A stretch of 64,000 bases of DNA from Marinifilum breve (GCF_003202155.1 NZ_QFLI01000012.1:1-64000); one strand, 5' to 3'; positions 37,411-47,621 are shown, counted from the stretch's first letter. A program made the numbers and translations. The notes: generated by a model from the sequence alone, not told the origin.

Positions 37411-38180
37411 TATTTTCTTTTACTTACTTCTAATATTCTCTTAATATTTATCTTCTCAATTTCAGTTAATTTATCGCTTACATCATCAAAACGAGGTTGA
37501 TACCAAGCTATCTTTGAAAAATAATCTGACCATTTCTTAGATTTAAAAATATAACCATGATCAGCAAATATTTCATTTCTCATGATATCTAATTCAGATT
37601 CTTCATACTGATACAGTTCCTTCGAATTGAAAACCTTTAATGAGGGTAAAATATATTTACGTTTCTGAGTTATTCTTGATAAGATCACATCGAATCCATT
37701 CTCATCAATAAAGTAATATTTATAGGTAGAATCTGCCACTCTTTCAATTTCATAATCTACACCCTCATATACAATATTTTTCTGTACTACCTCTAATAAG
37801 TTTTTACTCTTCATCTCAAATTCACACTGATCACCTCCTGATAGATCCAACATATTGTTCCCCAAAGCGGTTCTTTCTAGCAATTCTCCCGAATTTGAGA
37901 AGGTATATATCATAACCATACTCGTATATCCTCCTTCCGGATATACTAAATCCACTAATACCGTTATATTACTTTCATCATTTAGAATCTTTACCGCATC
38001 AACACCTACCAACCTATCATTTTCCTCTTCATCACAAATCTCATAGAATAGTTCTTTGGGGATCTCCTTGAAACTACTTCTGAAACAATCAATAAACTTA
38101 TTAAACTTCTCACTTTTGTAGATTTGAGATTTTGAAACAACGGCAAAACAAGTAAGAATTGCTATAAACAGATATTTCAT
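37410..38180 (-). CDS. Secreted YARHG-domain protein
   Basis: 256 residues: signal peptide MKYLFIAILTCFAVVSKSQ, a central beta-rich region of unknown type, and a C-terminal YARHG domain (~180-250, LDIMRNEIFADHGYIFKSKKW, DYFSKIAWYQPRF, IEKINIKRILE). In this copy the eponymous YARHG motif reads FADHG. The domain is thought to be extracellular; its ligand is not known. The gene lies alone between two copies of a ~42-bp repeat. Confidence 0.85.
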   Translation of the reverse strand: MKYLFIAILTCFAVVSKSQIYKSEKFNKFIDCFRSSFKEIPKELFYEICDEEENDRLVGVDAVKILNDESNITVLVDLVYPEGGYTSMVMIYTFSNSGELLERTALGNNMLDLSGGDQCEFEMKSKNLLEVVQKNIVYEGVDYEIERVADSTYKYYFIDENGFDVILSRITQKRKYILPSLKVFNSKELYQYEESELDIMRNEIFADHGYIFKSKKWSDYFSKIAWYQPRFDDVSDKLTEIEKINIKRILEVSKRK

Positions 38181-38208
38181 TTTTTATTAATTGAAGTCAT
38201 ATGATGGA

Positions 38209-38250
38209 AACGCTGACAGATCTTGCCGACGCTGACAGGTTTTCGTAATT
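38209..38250. repeat. Short direct repeat, right copy
   Basis: AACGCTGACAG...GACGCTGACAGGTTTTCGTAATT, same orientation as 37370-37410. A T-to-A change breaks the inner dyad. Confidence 0.65.
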
Positions 38251-38268
38251 CCAAATTCGTAATTGATT

Positions 38269-41200
38269 CTATTTTCGTTTTTTCTCTCTGCGAACTAGCT
38301 TAATGCTCTCGAAGTAGTTCATCATCTTGCGCAACACATCGGCCCAAAGCGTAAAGAACAATAGTATTGTTCCCAACCAAACCACTGCCAAATTGAACCA
38401 ATAGGTATCGATATAAAAATCTCCAATTCGCTTTACATGTGAGTAGAAATGTGAGCGACCAAATCTCGAGGTAGGCGACATGAATACAGGATCTTTCTTC
38501 TGAATCAACTCGTAGTTCACCTCAATCATCTTGTTCACTTCGTTTCTGTTCAAAACCAAATCGGCTAAAGCCTGATTGTAATAGTTCTGCTTGAACTCAT
38601 ACACTCCATCGCGGCCCAATGAATCAACCAAGCGAGAATACTCGAAATCTTTCTTATAGCCCGATTCACTACTCATTCCCATGTAATACAGCTCAACCTG
38701 ATCTAAAAAGCTCTTGGTTTGCTCGGCTACATTCAAATTAAAATCTTTAAGATTTAACTGGTTGACTTCAGGAAATACGGCCAATCCCGCATTATCTGCC
38801 AATTGTTTAATCTCATCGCGCAGCATTTTAAAGTGAGCTTGTGTTTCAGTTGTATCCTTTTCAAACTCCACGCTTCGTTCGCAATCCAAAAGAATCGATT
38901 CCAACTTAGGAATCAGAAAAGAACTATTAAACGAAGCATCGCTGATGCCTTTTTCATGATCGAAAAAATGTTTTTCGAATTCATTATCCTTAAACTGGGT
39001 AACTGCAAGCGCCTCGTAAGTCCAACGCGTAGTCATCATATCGCCCACTATTGGCACGTACACCTTATCCGTAACACCGTAATGCAAATCATCGAACTTA
39101 ATCATAGCTCCCCCCAGCAAAAGCTGCGGAACCAATATCAACGGAATCAAAATGTAAATGGTAATTACCGAATTTAATCCTGCCGAAATATTTAAACCAA
39201 CCAAATTTGAGAAACAAGCCGTGGTAAACAATACCAGCCAATAGGCAAAAGTCATTCCTTCAATTTCCAAGATGAAATTCCCCAGCAGAACAAACGAGAT
39301 GGACTGAATGGCCGACAACACAAACAAAAACATGATTTTGGATGTGAGATAACTAATTCGACACAAATTCAGGAACTTTTCGCGCTGCAATATTTTCTTG
39401 TCCCTGATAATTTCTTCGGCACTAACCGTGAGTCCCAAAAACATGGAAACCACAACCGCCATGAATAAGAAAACCGGGAAATTTTTGTTTTCGCCAAACA
39501 CATAGGCCCCATTGGCCGTGTATTTGGTAAAGTAACCAAGAATAACCGCAAGCAATGGTGCTTCAAACAAATTGATAATCAAGTATTGCTTGTTGGTAAG
39601 CTTCGACAAAACATTTCTGATCCAGAAAATGGAGAATTGTTTCACCTTTCCAGGGATTTTAAAATCGCTTTGCGGCAACTTCTTCTCTGCCCTTAATGGC
39701 AGATGGTTTGCCTCTATATTATCCTGATATTTTTCGTACCATTTCTCCGGCGAGACCCTTCTGTCGCGCGTTGGCTTCCCTTGATCATCGATCAATTTGG
39801 TCTCTACAATTTGTAAAATCTGATCAGGATTTACATTCCCACAGGTTACACATTCACTTTCCGATGCATTCACCTGCGAATTCTGAGTCTTAAAATAAAC
39901 AATGGCATCAATTGGATTACCCGTATAAATTGGGTAACCACCTTTATCCAGAATCCAAAGTTTATCGAACATTTTAAAGATATCCGATGATGGTTGGTGA
40001 ATGTTAGCAATCACCAACTTCCCTTTTAAAGTCTGCTGTTTTAGCAGCTTCATCACCATTTCCGAATCGGTAGACGAAAGCCCTGAGGTAGGCTCATCCA
40101 CCAAAAGAATGGCCGGTTCGCGCATCAACTCCAAACCAATATTCAGGCGTTTACGCTGCCCTCCACTAATAAATTTGTTTAACGGATTCCCTACTTTCAA
40201 ATCCCTGGCTTCATACAAAGCCAAATCCTGAAGCATTTTTAAAACAGTTTTCAGAATTTGAATCTCTGTAAAGTCTTTAAAACAAAGCTTGGCGTTATAG
40301 TATAGATTCTGAAAAACAGTAAGCTCTTCAATTAATAAATCATCCTGTGGCACAAAACCAATTAAACCTTGAACGGCAAGTTTATTTTTATGGATATCGA
40401 AATCGTTAATTCTAATTTCACCATTATTAAGCGTTAGGTTTCCGTTCAAAACATTCAGCAAAGTTGATTTTCCAACACCACTACCTCCCATTATACCAAT
40501 CAACTGTCCACTTTCTTCTGACAAATTAAATTTCTGGATTCCGTTATTCGAGTTTCTAAATTTAAACTCAATATCCTTAGCAGAGAAAATGATTTTCTCT
40601 TGCGCTTCTTCTTCGAGAAACTTGGCAGCAATATCGGAGTAGTAAATCGACTTGATATTTGGCCCTTTAATAATGGAACCATTCCCCAATTGGTAGGTTT
40701 TTTCGGAGATAATCTTGTTCCCTTCAAGGTAAAGGTTCAACTCTCCTTCGTATTTAAACACCAACAAGTTCACACTTTCGATGTACATTACGATAATTCG
40801 TCCATACAAATTCTCGCAGTACATGTGCTTGGTTTCGTTTTCACTTTTCTTGGCTTCCTTTTTCATGAACCAAGACAAGTTATCCGACCACTCGGTAACC
40901 TTATTATCAATAATCAGGAACTTGCTTTTGTCGAAATCGTCAACCGTATCACCCCAAACAAATGCAAGACAATTGATGAATTCAGATCGTGGAATTTTGA
41001 AATTCTCAGCCACAATACTAATAAACTCAAACTCTCCTTCGCTTACCATTTTATCTTCGTAAACGAACTCCATCAAGCGAAGCAATACAATTAATCTTTC
41101 TTCTTGTATCAATTCCGCTTTTACCTTATTGCAAACTTTAGAAGCCTCTGTCAATGATAGAATATCTGCCTGACGGGCATGAGTTATTGTTTGATATTCC

Positions 41201-41388
41201 ATTTCACGACGATAAAATTCCGAATAATTCTCGAACAAACTCAGGTATTCATCCTGAATATCAGAATTCACGTAACGACTTAAAAAGCTTTCTACAATAA
41301 TTCTTCCTTTTCCGGAAACACCTTCTTGTTTTGTATTGGCAACAATTGCAAACAGGTGCATTAGAGCATTTAGTATCGATTCCCCCAT
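38269..41388 (-). CDS. ABCG-type ABC transporter with N-terminal TerB-like domain
   Basis: 1039 residues from the ATG at 41388 (a TTG two codons upstream is less likely). The N-terminal ~145 residues are helical and TerB-like. A small beta region (~190-260) follows. The ABC domain (~270-500) has Walker A GGSGVGKST near 302, signature SGGQRKRLNIG and Walker B ILLVDEPTSGL, all close to the ABCG/White subfamily. An ABC2 membrane domain (~590-780) has six helices. After a long soluble insert (~780-995) comes one last helix near the C-terminus. A half-transporter, probably a dimer; the substrate is unknown. Confidence 0.93.
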   Translation of the reverse strand: MGESILNALMHLFAIVANTKQEGVSGKGRIIVESFLSRYVNSDIQDEYLSLFENYSEFYRREMEYQTITHARQADILSLTEASKVCNKVKAELIQEERLIVLLRLMEFVYEDKMVSEGEFEFISIVAENFKIPRSEFINCLAFVWGDTVDDFDKSKFLIIDNKVTEWSDNLSWFMKKEAKKSENETKHMYCENLYGRIIVMYIESVNLLVFKYEGELNLYLEGNKIISEKTYQLGNGSIIKGPNIKSIYYSDIAAKFLEEEAQEKIIFSAKDIEFKFRNSNNGIQKFNLSEESGQLIGIMGGSGVGKSTLLNVLNGNLTLNNGEIRINDFDIHKNKLAVQGLIGFVPQDDLLIEELTVFQNLYYNAKLCFKDFTEIQILKTVLKMLQDLALYEARDLKVGNPLNKFISGGQRKRLNIGLELMREPAILLVDEPTSGLSSTDSEMVMKLLKQQTLKGKLVIANIHQPSSDIFKMFDKLWILDKGGYPIYTGNPIDAIVYFKTQNSQVNASESECVTCGNVNPDQILQIVETKLIDDQGKPTRDRRVSPEKWYEKYQDNIEANHLPLRAEKKLPQSDFKIPGKVKQFSIFWIRNVLSKLTNKQYLIINLFEAPLLAVILGYFTKYTANGAYVFGENKNFPVFLFMAVVVSMFLGLTVSAEEIIRDKKILQREKFLNLCRISYLTSKIMFLFVLSAIQSISFVLLGNFILEIEGMTFAYWLVLFTTACFSNLVGLNISAGLNSVITIYILIPLILVPQLLLGGAMIKFDDLHYGVTDKVYVPIVGDMMTTRWTYEALAVTQFKDNEFEKHFFDHEKGISDASFNSSFLIPKLESILLDCERSVEFEKDTTETQAHFKMLRDEIKQLADNAGLAVFPEVNQLNLKDFNLNVAEQTKSFLDQVELYYMGMSSESGYKKDFEYSRLVDSLGRDGVYEFKQNYYNQALADLVLNRNEVNKMIEVNYELIQKKDPVFMSPTSRFGRSHFYSHVKRIGDFYIDTYWFNLAVVWLGTILLFFTLWADVLRKMMNYFESIKLVRREKKRK

Positions 41389-41485
41389 GTACAAATATGA
41401 ATTATGGTTTTTTGGCAGATCTGCACTGTTTCTAAAATTACAATTTATTTCTTTACAAAAGATTGCAATTCCAGCTTAATTGACA

Positions 41486-41518
41486 CAAAAAAACTGCCTC
41501 CCAAATTGGAAGGCAGTT
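41486..41518 (-). terminator. Terminator of the lipoprotein gene
   Basis: An AACTGCCT/AGGCAGTT stem (41492-41499 with 41511-41518) with an inner CCA/TGG and a T-run on the minus strand. Confidence 0.85.
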
Positions 41519-41541
41519 CTAATATCTTTAATGGAATATGA

Positions 41542-42369
41542 TTACTCCACAATACTGTTTCTTAATTTTGCAACGCTAGCAATAATTTCATTCAATTGTG
41601 CTTCAGTCATTTTGCCTTCCACAACTTTATCGTAGCTAGCTTTTAGACCTGTGAATTCAGAAATTAAAGCTGCAACATTAGGATCTTTCTTTTCTGGCTC
41701 AAGAACCTGTAATAATTTCTCTAAAGAAGCTTTCTGATCGAAAATTACTTTTACGATTTCAGGATTTGCATAAGTATTCTCTGAAATGTGAGTCGCAATG
41801 TACAATCCTTCAATAAAGCTACCACTTACAACCAAAAGAGATAAGTTCGCTTTTCCATTCTTATTCAAAAACTCATAAGTATCATAGAACGAGTTGGTAA
41901 TCACTTTGACCAACTGATCTTTATCATCAAGATTTTTTTCTACATCATCAACCAAAGTTTTGTTGTATGCACTTGTAATCTCAAGGTTATCGATTAAAGT
42001 TTTAGATGCTTTAAGAAACAACATTGTTTCTTGCTTGCGATTGTAAGTACTTGCATAACTTAAATCAGCACCGTAAACACCAAGGTTAAGAGCTCTTGCT
42101 TTTTCAGTAAAATATTTATCAGCATTATCTGTAGAATTTGATAAACCTAGAATATAGTCAGCTCCAATACGATTCAACATAGAAGTCAATTCGAAAGTAG
42201 TTGGTAAGGGATAAACTACATCTTTAACTTCACTTTCAATAGCTTTCTTCAATAATGGTTTTACTGTTTGTTCTCCACTTTTCTTTTTATCAACTGGCTT
42301 ACAGGCTACAACACTCAAAGCCAAAGCAAAAAGAATAAAGGTATAACGAGAAATAGCACGTCTGTTCAT
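41542..42369 (-). CDS. Predicted lipoprotein of unknown function
   Basis: 275 residues with a lipoprotein signal (FILFALALSVVACKP). The mature part is helical and repeats a loosely similar pattern (ELTSMLNRIGADYILGLSN; FTEKARALNLGVYGADLSY). No known domain is recognised. It is a single-gene unit with its own terminator. Probably anchored at the inner or outer membrane, with no clue to the role. Confidence 0.8.
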   Translation of the reverse strand: MNRRAISRYTFILFALALSVVACKPVDKKKSGEQTVKPLLKKAIESEVKDVVYPLPTTFELTSMLNRIGADYILGLSNSTDNADKYFTEKARALNLGVYGADLSYASTYNRKQETMLFLKASKTLIDNLEITSAYNKTLVDDVEKNLDDKDQLVKVITNSFYDTYEFLNKNGKANLSLLVVSGSFIEGLYIATHISENTYANPEIVKVIFDQKASLEKLLQVLEPEKKDPNVAALISEFTGLKASYDKVVEGKMTEAQLNEIIASVAKLRNSIVE

Positions 42370-42528
42370 AGTCTTTTAAATTTAATATTGATCGGATTCA
42401 ATTTATCAAAGCCTAAATTTAACAAATAGCAGCTAATTCCTAGCATAATTGGGCATTATATTTGACTTCTTTTTTAGTTCTTATACCTAAAAATTGCGTT
42501 CTCCCTTAATTCAATCCATTTTTTACAA

Positions 42529-42562
42529 CAAAAAAAGAGCCGATGCTGAAAATCGGCTCTTT
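42529..42562 (-). terminator. Terminator of the LytTR operon
   Basis: An 11-bp perfect stem (42534-42544 with 42552-42562) with T-run on the minus strand. Confidence 0.9.
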
Positions 42563-42593
42563 CACTTACTCAAACAGACTTGATTATAAAAAA

Positions 42594-43298
42594 TTACACG
42601 GGATGAATCCTTTGGAAGAATCCCTGCTTGTAATTATTTCCTATTGGTATGGTACCTTTATCCATATGTACCATATTTCCCTCTATCGATTTTATTTTTG
42701 CCAAAGCCACGATATATGACTTGTGAATGCGATAAAATTTTGCAGATGGCAATAATCTTTCAATTCCTTTCAAAGATTGATAAGTAACCACATGTCCATC
42801 ATTGGTAAAGATCTTAACGTAATCACCCAAAGCTTCAACATACTGAATAGAATCCAAGTTGATATTAATGGTTTTTTTATTTGCCTTTACAAAAATATAT
42901 TCCAGCTCATCCTTGGTGGTTTCCTGAGGCTCTGCAACTGCCTTTACCTTTTCTTCTGCCTTCTGAACTGCTTGTAAAAAACGCTCAAAAGAGAATGGTT
43001 TTTTCAGATAATCCAACACATTCAACTCATAGCTTTCCAATGCATATTCGGTATATGCTGTGGTAATAATAACCATTGGTGGATTTTTATAGGACTTTAA
43101 AAAGTTAATTCCACTCAATCTTGGCATATTAATATCTAAAAAAATCAGATCCACCGATTCTTGCTGAAGAACCTCCATAGCTTCAATGGCATCGCTACAC
43201 TTGCCTTTTAACTCTAGACTCGAAAGCTCTGAAACATACTTTTCCAGTACTCTCTGTGCCAATGGCTCATCATCTATAATTAAACACTTCAACTTCAT
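42594..43298 (-). CDS. LytTR-family response regulator
   Basis: 234 residues. The receiver domain (1-120) has D9/D10, the phospho-acceptor D55 (LIFLDINMPRLSG) and K in YLKKPF. A LytTR DNA-binding domain (~135-232, FVKANKKTININLDSIQYVEALGDYVKI, KFYRIHKSYIVAL) follows. It is 35 bases behind a LytS-type kinase gene that is surely its partner. Targets are usually membrane or stress genes; none can be named. Confidence 0.95.
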   Translation of the reverse strand: MKLKCLIIDDEPLAQRVLEKYVSELSSLELKGKCSDAIEAMEVLQQESVDLIFLDINMPRLSGINFLKSYKNPPMVIITTAYTEYALESYELNVLDYLKKPFSFERFLQAVQKAEEKVKAVAEPQETTKDELEYIFVKANKKTININLDSIQYVEALGDYVKIFTNDGHVVTYQSLKGIERLLPSAKFYRIHKSYIVALAKIKSIEGNMVHMDKGTIPIGNNYKQGFFQRIHPV

Positions 43299-43333
43299 GC
43301 GTTTTGTTTTTTGTCAGAGTTTTAAATGTTACT

Positions 43334-44410
43334 CTAAGCATTTTGCTCCGATAAATCAATTTGTAAGTTCACCTTAAACAAGTCATCTTGTTTCGAAATA
43401 TTCAAATCATGTTTATCTGGATACAACAATTCTAATCTACGAGTAACATTCTTTATTCCAATCCCTTTTTCTTTTCGCTCCTCATCTTGCCATTTGTTAT
43501 CATATCGATTTTCAATTGACAATTCCATTTTATCCCTTTCTTCAAAGTTAAATAGAATATTTACAAATCCATTATTATTCTTGCCATATGATCCATGTTT
43601 GAATGCATTTTCAATTAATGGTTCAAACAACAAAGGCGCAATTTTATTTTGAGAAGCGCTTCCTTTTACATTTATACTTACCGGAATGGTATCATCCAAC
43701 CTGATTTTTTGTAAATCCAGGTAATTTTTAATAAAGTCCAATTCTTTATCTACAAATACATACCTATCATTACATTCATATAAAATATATCTCATCATAT
43801 CAGACAATTTCAGCACCAAATTTGGTGCTTTATCTGATTTATCTAAAGTAAGCGAATACAGATTATTAAGAGTATTGAATAAAAAATGTGGATTTATTTG
43901 AGCCTTAAGAGCTTTTAATTCGGCTTCCAATTTCTCCCTCTCAATATCCTGAAAATTAGCAGTAACTTTTTGCAAAACAATCAACTCTCGTGTCATTGAC
44001 AAAACAGATGTAATACCTACATAAATTAAGGTGAATATTGCAAAGTTTACCCAAACCACAAAAGTTAACTCCTCGAAATATTGTTCCCCTTGAACAAAGC
44101 TATTTAAAGGATACACCAGTAAAAAATCTATCACAAATGCTGCAACAGATATCACTGCAAACACCGAAACAACATAAAGAAAAAAGCGCTGTCGTTTAAA
44201 TAAAAATGGGATTAAAATCAAAAGGTTAAAATATACGGCTGCCGCAAAACAAAGATTAAAAACCAAAGTCATTAACACAGGCTCAATCTTTAGAATATTT
44301 TTAAAATTACTGGCAACAAACATGGTGAGTAACCAAAATACTGTAGCAACTACCCAAAAAAGTATATGATAAATTATCCGACTACGGGATATGGTTCTTA
44401 TCTTGTTCAT
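43334..44410 (-). CDS. LytS-type sensor histidine kinase
   Basis: 358 residues. Four membrane helices in residues ~15-135 are followed by a short coiled coil (150-170). The His_kinase domain has phospho-acceptor H175 (INPHFLFNTLNNLYSL), and a HATPase domain ends with KEKGIGIKNVTRRLELL. It has no periplasmic sensory domain of note, so sensing is probably within the membrane. Operon with the LytTR regulator. Confidence 0.94.
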   Translation of the reverse strand: MNKIRTISRSRIIYHILFWVVATVFWLLTMFVASNFKNILKIEPVLMTLVFNLCFAAAVYFNLLILIPFLFKRQRFFLYVVSVFAVISVAAFVIDFLLVYPLNSFVQGEQYFEELTFVVWVNFAIFTLIYVGITSVLSMTRELIVLQKVTANFQDIEREKLEAELKALKAQINPHFLFNTLNNLYSLTLDKSDKAPNLVLKLSDMMRYILYECNDRYVFVDKELDFIKNYLDLQKIRLDDTIPVSINVKGSASQNKIAPLLFEPLIENAFKHGSYGKNNNGFVNILFNFEERDKMELSIENRYDNKWQDEERKEKGIGIKNVTRRLELLYPDKHDLNISKQDDLFKVNLQIDLSEQNA

Positions 44411-44602
44411 TTATTGTCTTCGTATCGATTTTCAAAATTTAAATTAGAAAAGTTCGTCACGACATTAAAATATATTCGTTATCGACTGCAAAATCCATGA
44501 CAAAAAGCCTTAATTTTCCGATATCTTTAGATTAATTAATCCTATCAATTTTGAATAGGATGGAATCGGTTGTATTTTTATAGAAAAGAAAGACTTACAA
44601 AT

Positions 44603-45238
44603 ATGTTTACAAAAGATATCTTGTTTTGGAATGTTGATACTCAAATCGACTTTATGAGTAAGAACGGAAAACTTTATGCTCAAAACGCAGAAGAAATTCA
44701 GCCTACCCTTGCTGCAATTACAAAATTGGCTGAATTCAACAACATACAGGTAATCAACACAGCCGACTATCATTATAGTAATTCCGCCGAACTATCTTCA
44801 GATCCTGATTTCATAAATACTTTCCCAGAACATTGCATGGCAAACTCACTAGGAGCTGAGTATATTTCCGAAACCAAGCCTGACGTAAACAGTCCGGAGA
44901 TTCTTTGGAATAAAATTTACAATGAAACGGAATTAAGCGAAGCTACACAACACAGAAACATTATTATTAGAAAAGATGCCTTTGATGTATTTGAAGGAAA
45001 TCCAAACACATATAGCTTGCTAAAGCAGATCAATCCAACAACTGTTTTTGTATATGGAGTTACCACAAATGTGTGTGTTGATTGTGCGGCCGTTGGACTT
45101 GCTGAAAGAGGGCTAAAAGTTTATGTAATTGAAGATGCCATTAAAGAACTTCCAAACATCCCACTTCCTTTTGACAAATGGGATGAGCTTGGAATTACAC
45201 GCATTTCATACAATAAAGTTGTTGAATACTTGGCTTAA
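44603..45238 (+). CDS. Isochorismatase-family cysteine hydrolase (nicotinamidase-like)
   Basis: 211 residues from the ATG at 44603; the frame also extends upstream to a TTG. The family triad is visible: D in FWNVDTQIDFMS, K near PEILWNK and the nucleophile C in GVTTNVCVDCAAVGL. The D-x-H segment NTADYHYS provides metal-binding residues as in nicotinamidases. The substrate could be nicotinamide or another amide. Its 3' end overlaps the convergent miaA by four bases. Confidence 0.88.
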   Translation: MFTKDILFWNVDTQIDFMSKNGKLYAQNAEEIQPTLAAITKLAEFNNIQVINTADYHYSNSAELSSDPDFINTFPEHCMANSLGAEYISETKPDVNSPEILWNKIYNETELSEATQHRNIIIRKDAFDVFEGNPNTYSLLKQINPTTVFVYGVTTNVCVDCAAVGLAERGLKVYVIEDAIKELPNIPLPFDKWDELGITRISYNKVVEYLA

Positions 45239-46155
45239 GCATTAAACAACTCCTTTACCTTGGTAATTTTTTCATCAAGTGGCATGTAACCATCTAACCA
45301 ATGAATATTACTGCCACTTCGTTCCATTTTTCGGAACCAAGTCATCTGGCGCTTGGCAAATTGGTGAATTGCGATCTCTAATCCCGAGAACATTTCATTG
45401 TATGTAATTTGCCCTGTTACATACTGGGTTAAAAACTTATATTCCAAGCCATAATAAATCAAATCTTCAGCAGATACGCCAGATTTTAACAAAGCTTCAA
45501 CCTCTTCTACCATTCCTGATTTTAGGCGTTCTTTTAATCTTAGGCTGATTCTATCGCGTCTGCTTTCTCTGTCGAATTTTATTCCAATCAATAATGGATT
45601 CATTTCTGGATATTCCATATCAATCTGAGGATTGGCAGCATAGTATCTTTCAATTTCTATGGCTCTAATAGCTCTTTTCTTTGTTTCTAAATCACTGTTA
45701 TTGTGTAAATCTTTGTACGAACGAAGTATTACCTCAAGCTCTTCAAGCGACTTACGTTCCATCTCATCTCTAAAAGATTGATCTTTAGGAACTGCTATTA
45801 ATTTATAACCTTTCAGAACAGCCTCAAGATACATTCCTGTACCTCCACATACAACCGGCAGTCTTTTCCTAGATGAGATATCCTCGAAAGCCTTCACAAA
45901 ATCTTGCTGAAACTCAAACACATTGTATTTATATCCTGCATCTGCAATATCAATCAAGTGGTAAGGTATTTCAACACCATCTACAACATACTCCTCAATA
46001 TCCTTTCCCGTACCCAAATCCATACCACGATAAATCTGACGAGAATCCGCACTAATAATTTCACCATTGAAATCTTTAGCCAAATTAACCGCCAAACTTG
46101 TCTTACCTGTTGCAGTTGCTCCAAGAACCACCAATAAATTGTATTGCATCTTCAT
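45235..46155 (-). CDS. miaA: tRNA dimethylallyltransferase
   Basis: 306 residues. Transfers dimethylallyl to A37 of tRNAs that read codons starting with U. The P-loop GATATGKTS is near the N-terminus, followed by the prenyl-acceptor motifs ISADSRQIYRGMDLGTGK, the swapped-in helical domain with AIRAIEIERYY, and the C-terminal FAKRQMTWFRK. The start MKMQYN at 46155 could instead be the second Met. Confidence 0.95.
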   Translation of the reverse strand: MKMQYNLLVVLGATATGKTSLAVNLAKDFNGEIISADSRQIYRGMDLGTGKDIEEYVVDGVEIPYHLIDIADAGYKYNVFEFQQDFVKAFEDISSRKRLPVVCGGTGMYLEAVLKGYKLIAVPKDQSFRDEMERKSLEELEVILRSYKDLHNNSDLETKKRAIRAIEIERYYAANPQIDMEYPEMNPLLIGIKFDRESRRDRISLRLKERLKSGMVEEVEALLKSGVSAEDLIYYGLEYKFLTQYVTGQITYNEMFSGLEIAIHQFAKRQMTWFRKMERSGSNIHWLDGYMPLDEKITKVKELFNA

Positions 46156-46361
46156 TAAATTTTAATCGAAATCATAATCCGATTTTTTTATGTGTTTAAA
46201 TTTTCTTTTTGTTATCACATGAAACTTTCCATGAAATAAATAATTATTTAATAATGGGCGTTTCATTTTCAGGATAATGCCTATCTTAAATAGGTCGAAA
46301 ATTCAGAATTCGGCAACAAAATTACTTTAAGTTTTTTGATTTCACTAACCAGATAATCAAT

Positions 46362-46937
46362 ATGACAATTCTTACAACCTACAAACACACTTTTCGATTA
46401 CTAATTTCCCCAGAAAAGGAATGGAATTCAATTCTAGATCATGGAAATATTAAAAGTTCCAAACTTCTAATGGTACTGATTATTCCTTTAGCATTAATCA
46501 TGTCTACATGTAACTTTATGGGGTTTGTTATTTTTGAAAACGATCCAACAAGTCATGTTGATATGTTTTTGTTTTCATCCATAACAACATTTGTTCTATC
46601 AATTGCATCCATCTATATCTCATCATTAGTAATAAGGCCGTTTACAGTTCTTCCCACCAAGAAGGAAAGATTCGAAAGAGCATTTATTTTGGTTGCTTTT
46701 TCCTATACTCCAGGCTTCATTTTTAATTCTATTGCATTCCTATTTCCAATCATTAATTATCTAACAATTTTCGGATTATACAGCTTCTATATATTATACA
46801 AAGGGATTACTCCAATTTTAAACGTTCCCGACAGAAGAAGATCTGGTTATTTTACATTTATTTTAATTGGCTTACTTTCCATTTATGCAGTTTTGGGTGC
46901 ACTATTTATAGGTACAGCTAACTTTTTAGGTTTTTAA
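46362..46937 (+). CDS. Yip1-family membrane protein
   Basis: 191 residues with five predicted membrane helices. The N-terminal signature FRLLISPEKEWNSIL is that of the Bacteroidota Yip1/YIP1-like family. The role is unknown. The adjacent downstream gene has the same start motif (LLLTPKREWERI) and is a diverged paralogue, so the pair probably arose by tandem duplication. Confidence 0.82.
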   Translation: MTILTTYKHTFRLLISPEKEWNSILDHGNIKSSKLLMVLIIPLALIMSTCNFMGFVIFENDPTSHVDMFLFSSITTFVLSIASIYISSLVIRPFTVLPTKKERFERAFILVAFSYTPGFIFNSIAFLFPIINYLTIFGLYSFYILYKGITPILNVPDRRRSGYFTFILIGLLSIYAVLGALFIGTANFLGF

Positions 46938-46996
46938 ATCGTAGTATAAATCAATTCTAAAAAATCATAATTTCTTCACTTTTTTAAAAACTTGTT

Positions 46997-47004
46997 TAAT
47001 TTTG
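46997..47004 (+). promoter_or_regulatory. -7 box for the second Yip1 gene
   Basis: TAATTTTG fully matches TAnnTTTG, 26 bases before the ATG at 47031. It suggests the second paralogue has its own promoter. Confidence 0.5.
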
Positions 47005-47030
47005 AATTTATCAAACAAGACTATTCAAAC

Positions 47031-47621
47031 ATGGAATACAATTCAAAAGGTGTTTTAAATTCGCTCTTTCGAACACGTAATCTACTACTTACACCCAAAA
47101 GAGAATGGGAAAGAATTGCTCCGGAAAACTCGACAACGAAAGAGTTATTTCGAAACTTCTCTTTTCCTGTAATTGCTTTATGCGCAATTATTGCCGCAGG
47201 AGGTACTTACATTCACACTAAGGATGTTTTAATTGCTGGATCAAAATTATTTGTTGATTTTTTAGCTCTTAATTTAGGATTGTACTGTGCAGCCAAATTA
47301 ATTATTTTACTTGCGCCAAATTTCCAGCTACAGATCAATGAAGTTGTGATTTTTAAACTCGTAATTTACAGCGCTTCGATATTCTGTATTTTTCACGGAT
47401 TGGCCCAATTGTTCTCTCCATTCTCATTCTTAAATCAAATCTGCCTATTATTAGAACTATACTTTATTAGAATATTGTGGCTGGGAACTACTTCAATTTT
47501 ACCAATAGCCAATAATAAGCGCCCTGGCTTTACTGTTATGGCAAGTCTATTAATTCTTGTTCTTCCTTTGATATTTGAAAGGATGTTTTCAATTCTATTC
47601 AGGCTTCCATTAACAATTTAA
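47031..47621 (+). CDS. Yip1-family membrane protein, second copy
   Basis: 196 residues from the ATG at 47031; the frame runs upstream to a TTG that overlaps the -7 box, which argues against the longer form. Five hydrophobic segments follow a short cytosolic N-terminus with NLLLTPKREWERIAPE. It is a diverged relative of the gene just upstream. Confidence 0.8.
   Translation: MEYNSKGVLNSLFRTRNLLLTPKREWERIAPENSTTKELFRNFSFPVIALCAIIAAGGTYIHTKDVLIAGSKLFVDFLALNLGLYCAAKLIILLAPNFQLQINEVVIFKLVIYSASIFCIFHGLAQLFSPFSFLNQICLLLELYFIRILWLGTTSILPIANNKRPGFTVMASLLILVLPLIFERMFSILFRLPLTI

Noticed and set aside
40600-41094. 164-codon plus-strand frame
   Set aside because: Antisense to the conserved ABC transporter coding frame; composition is typical of a shadow frame.
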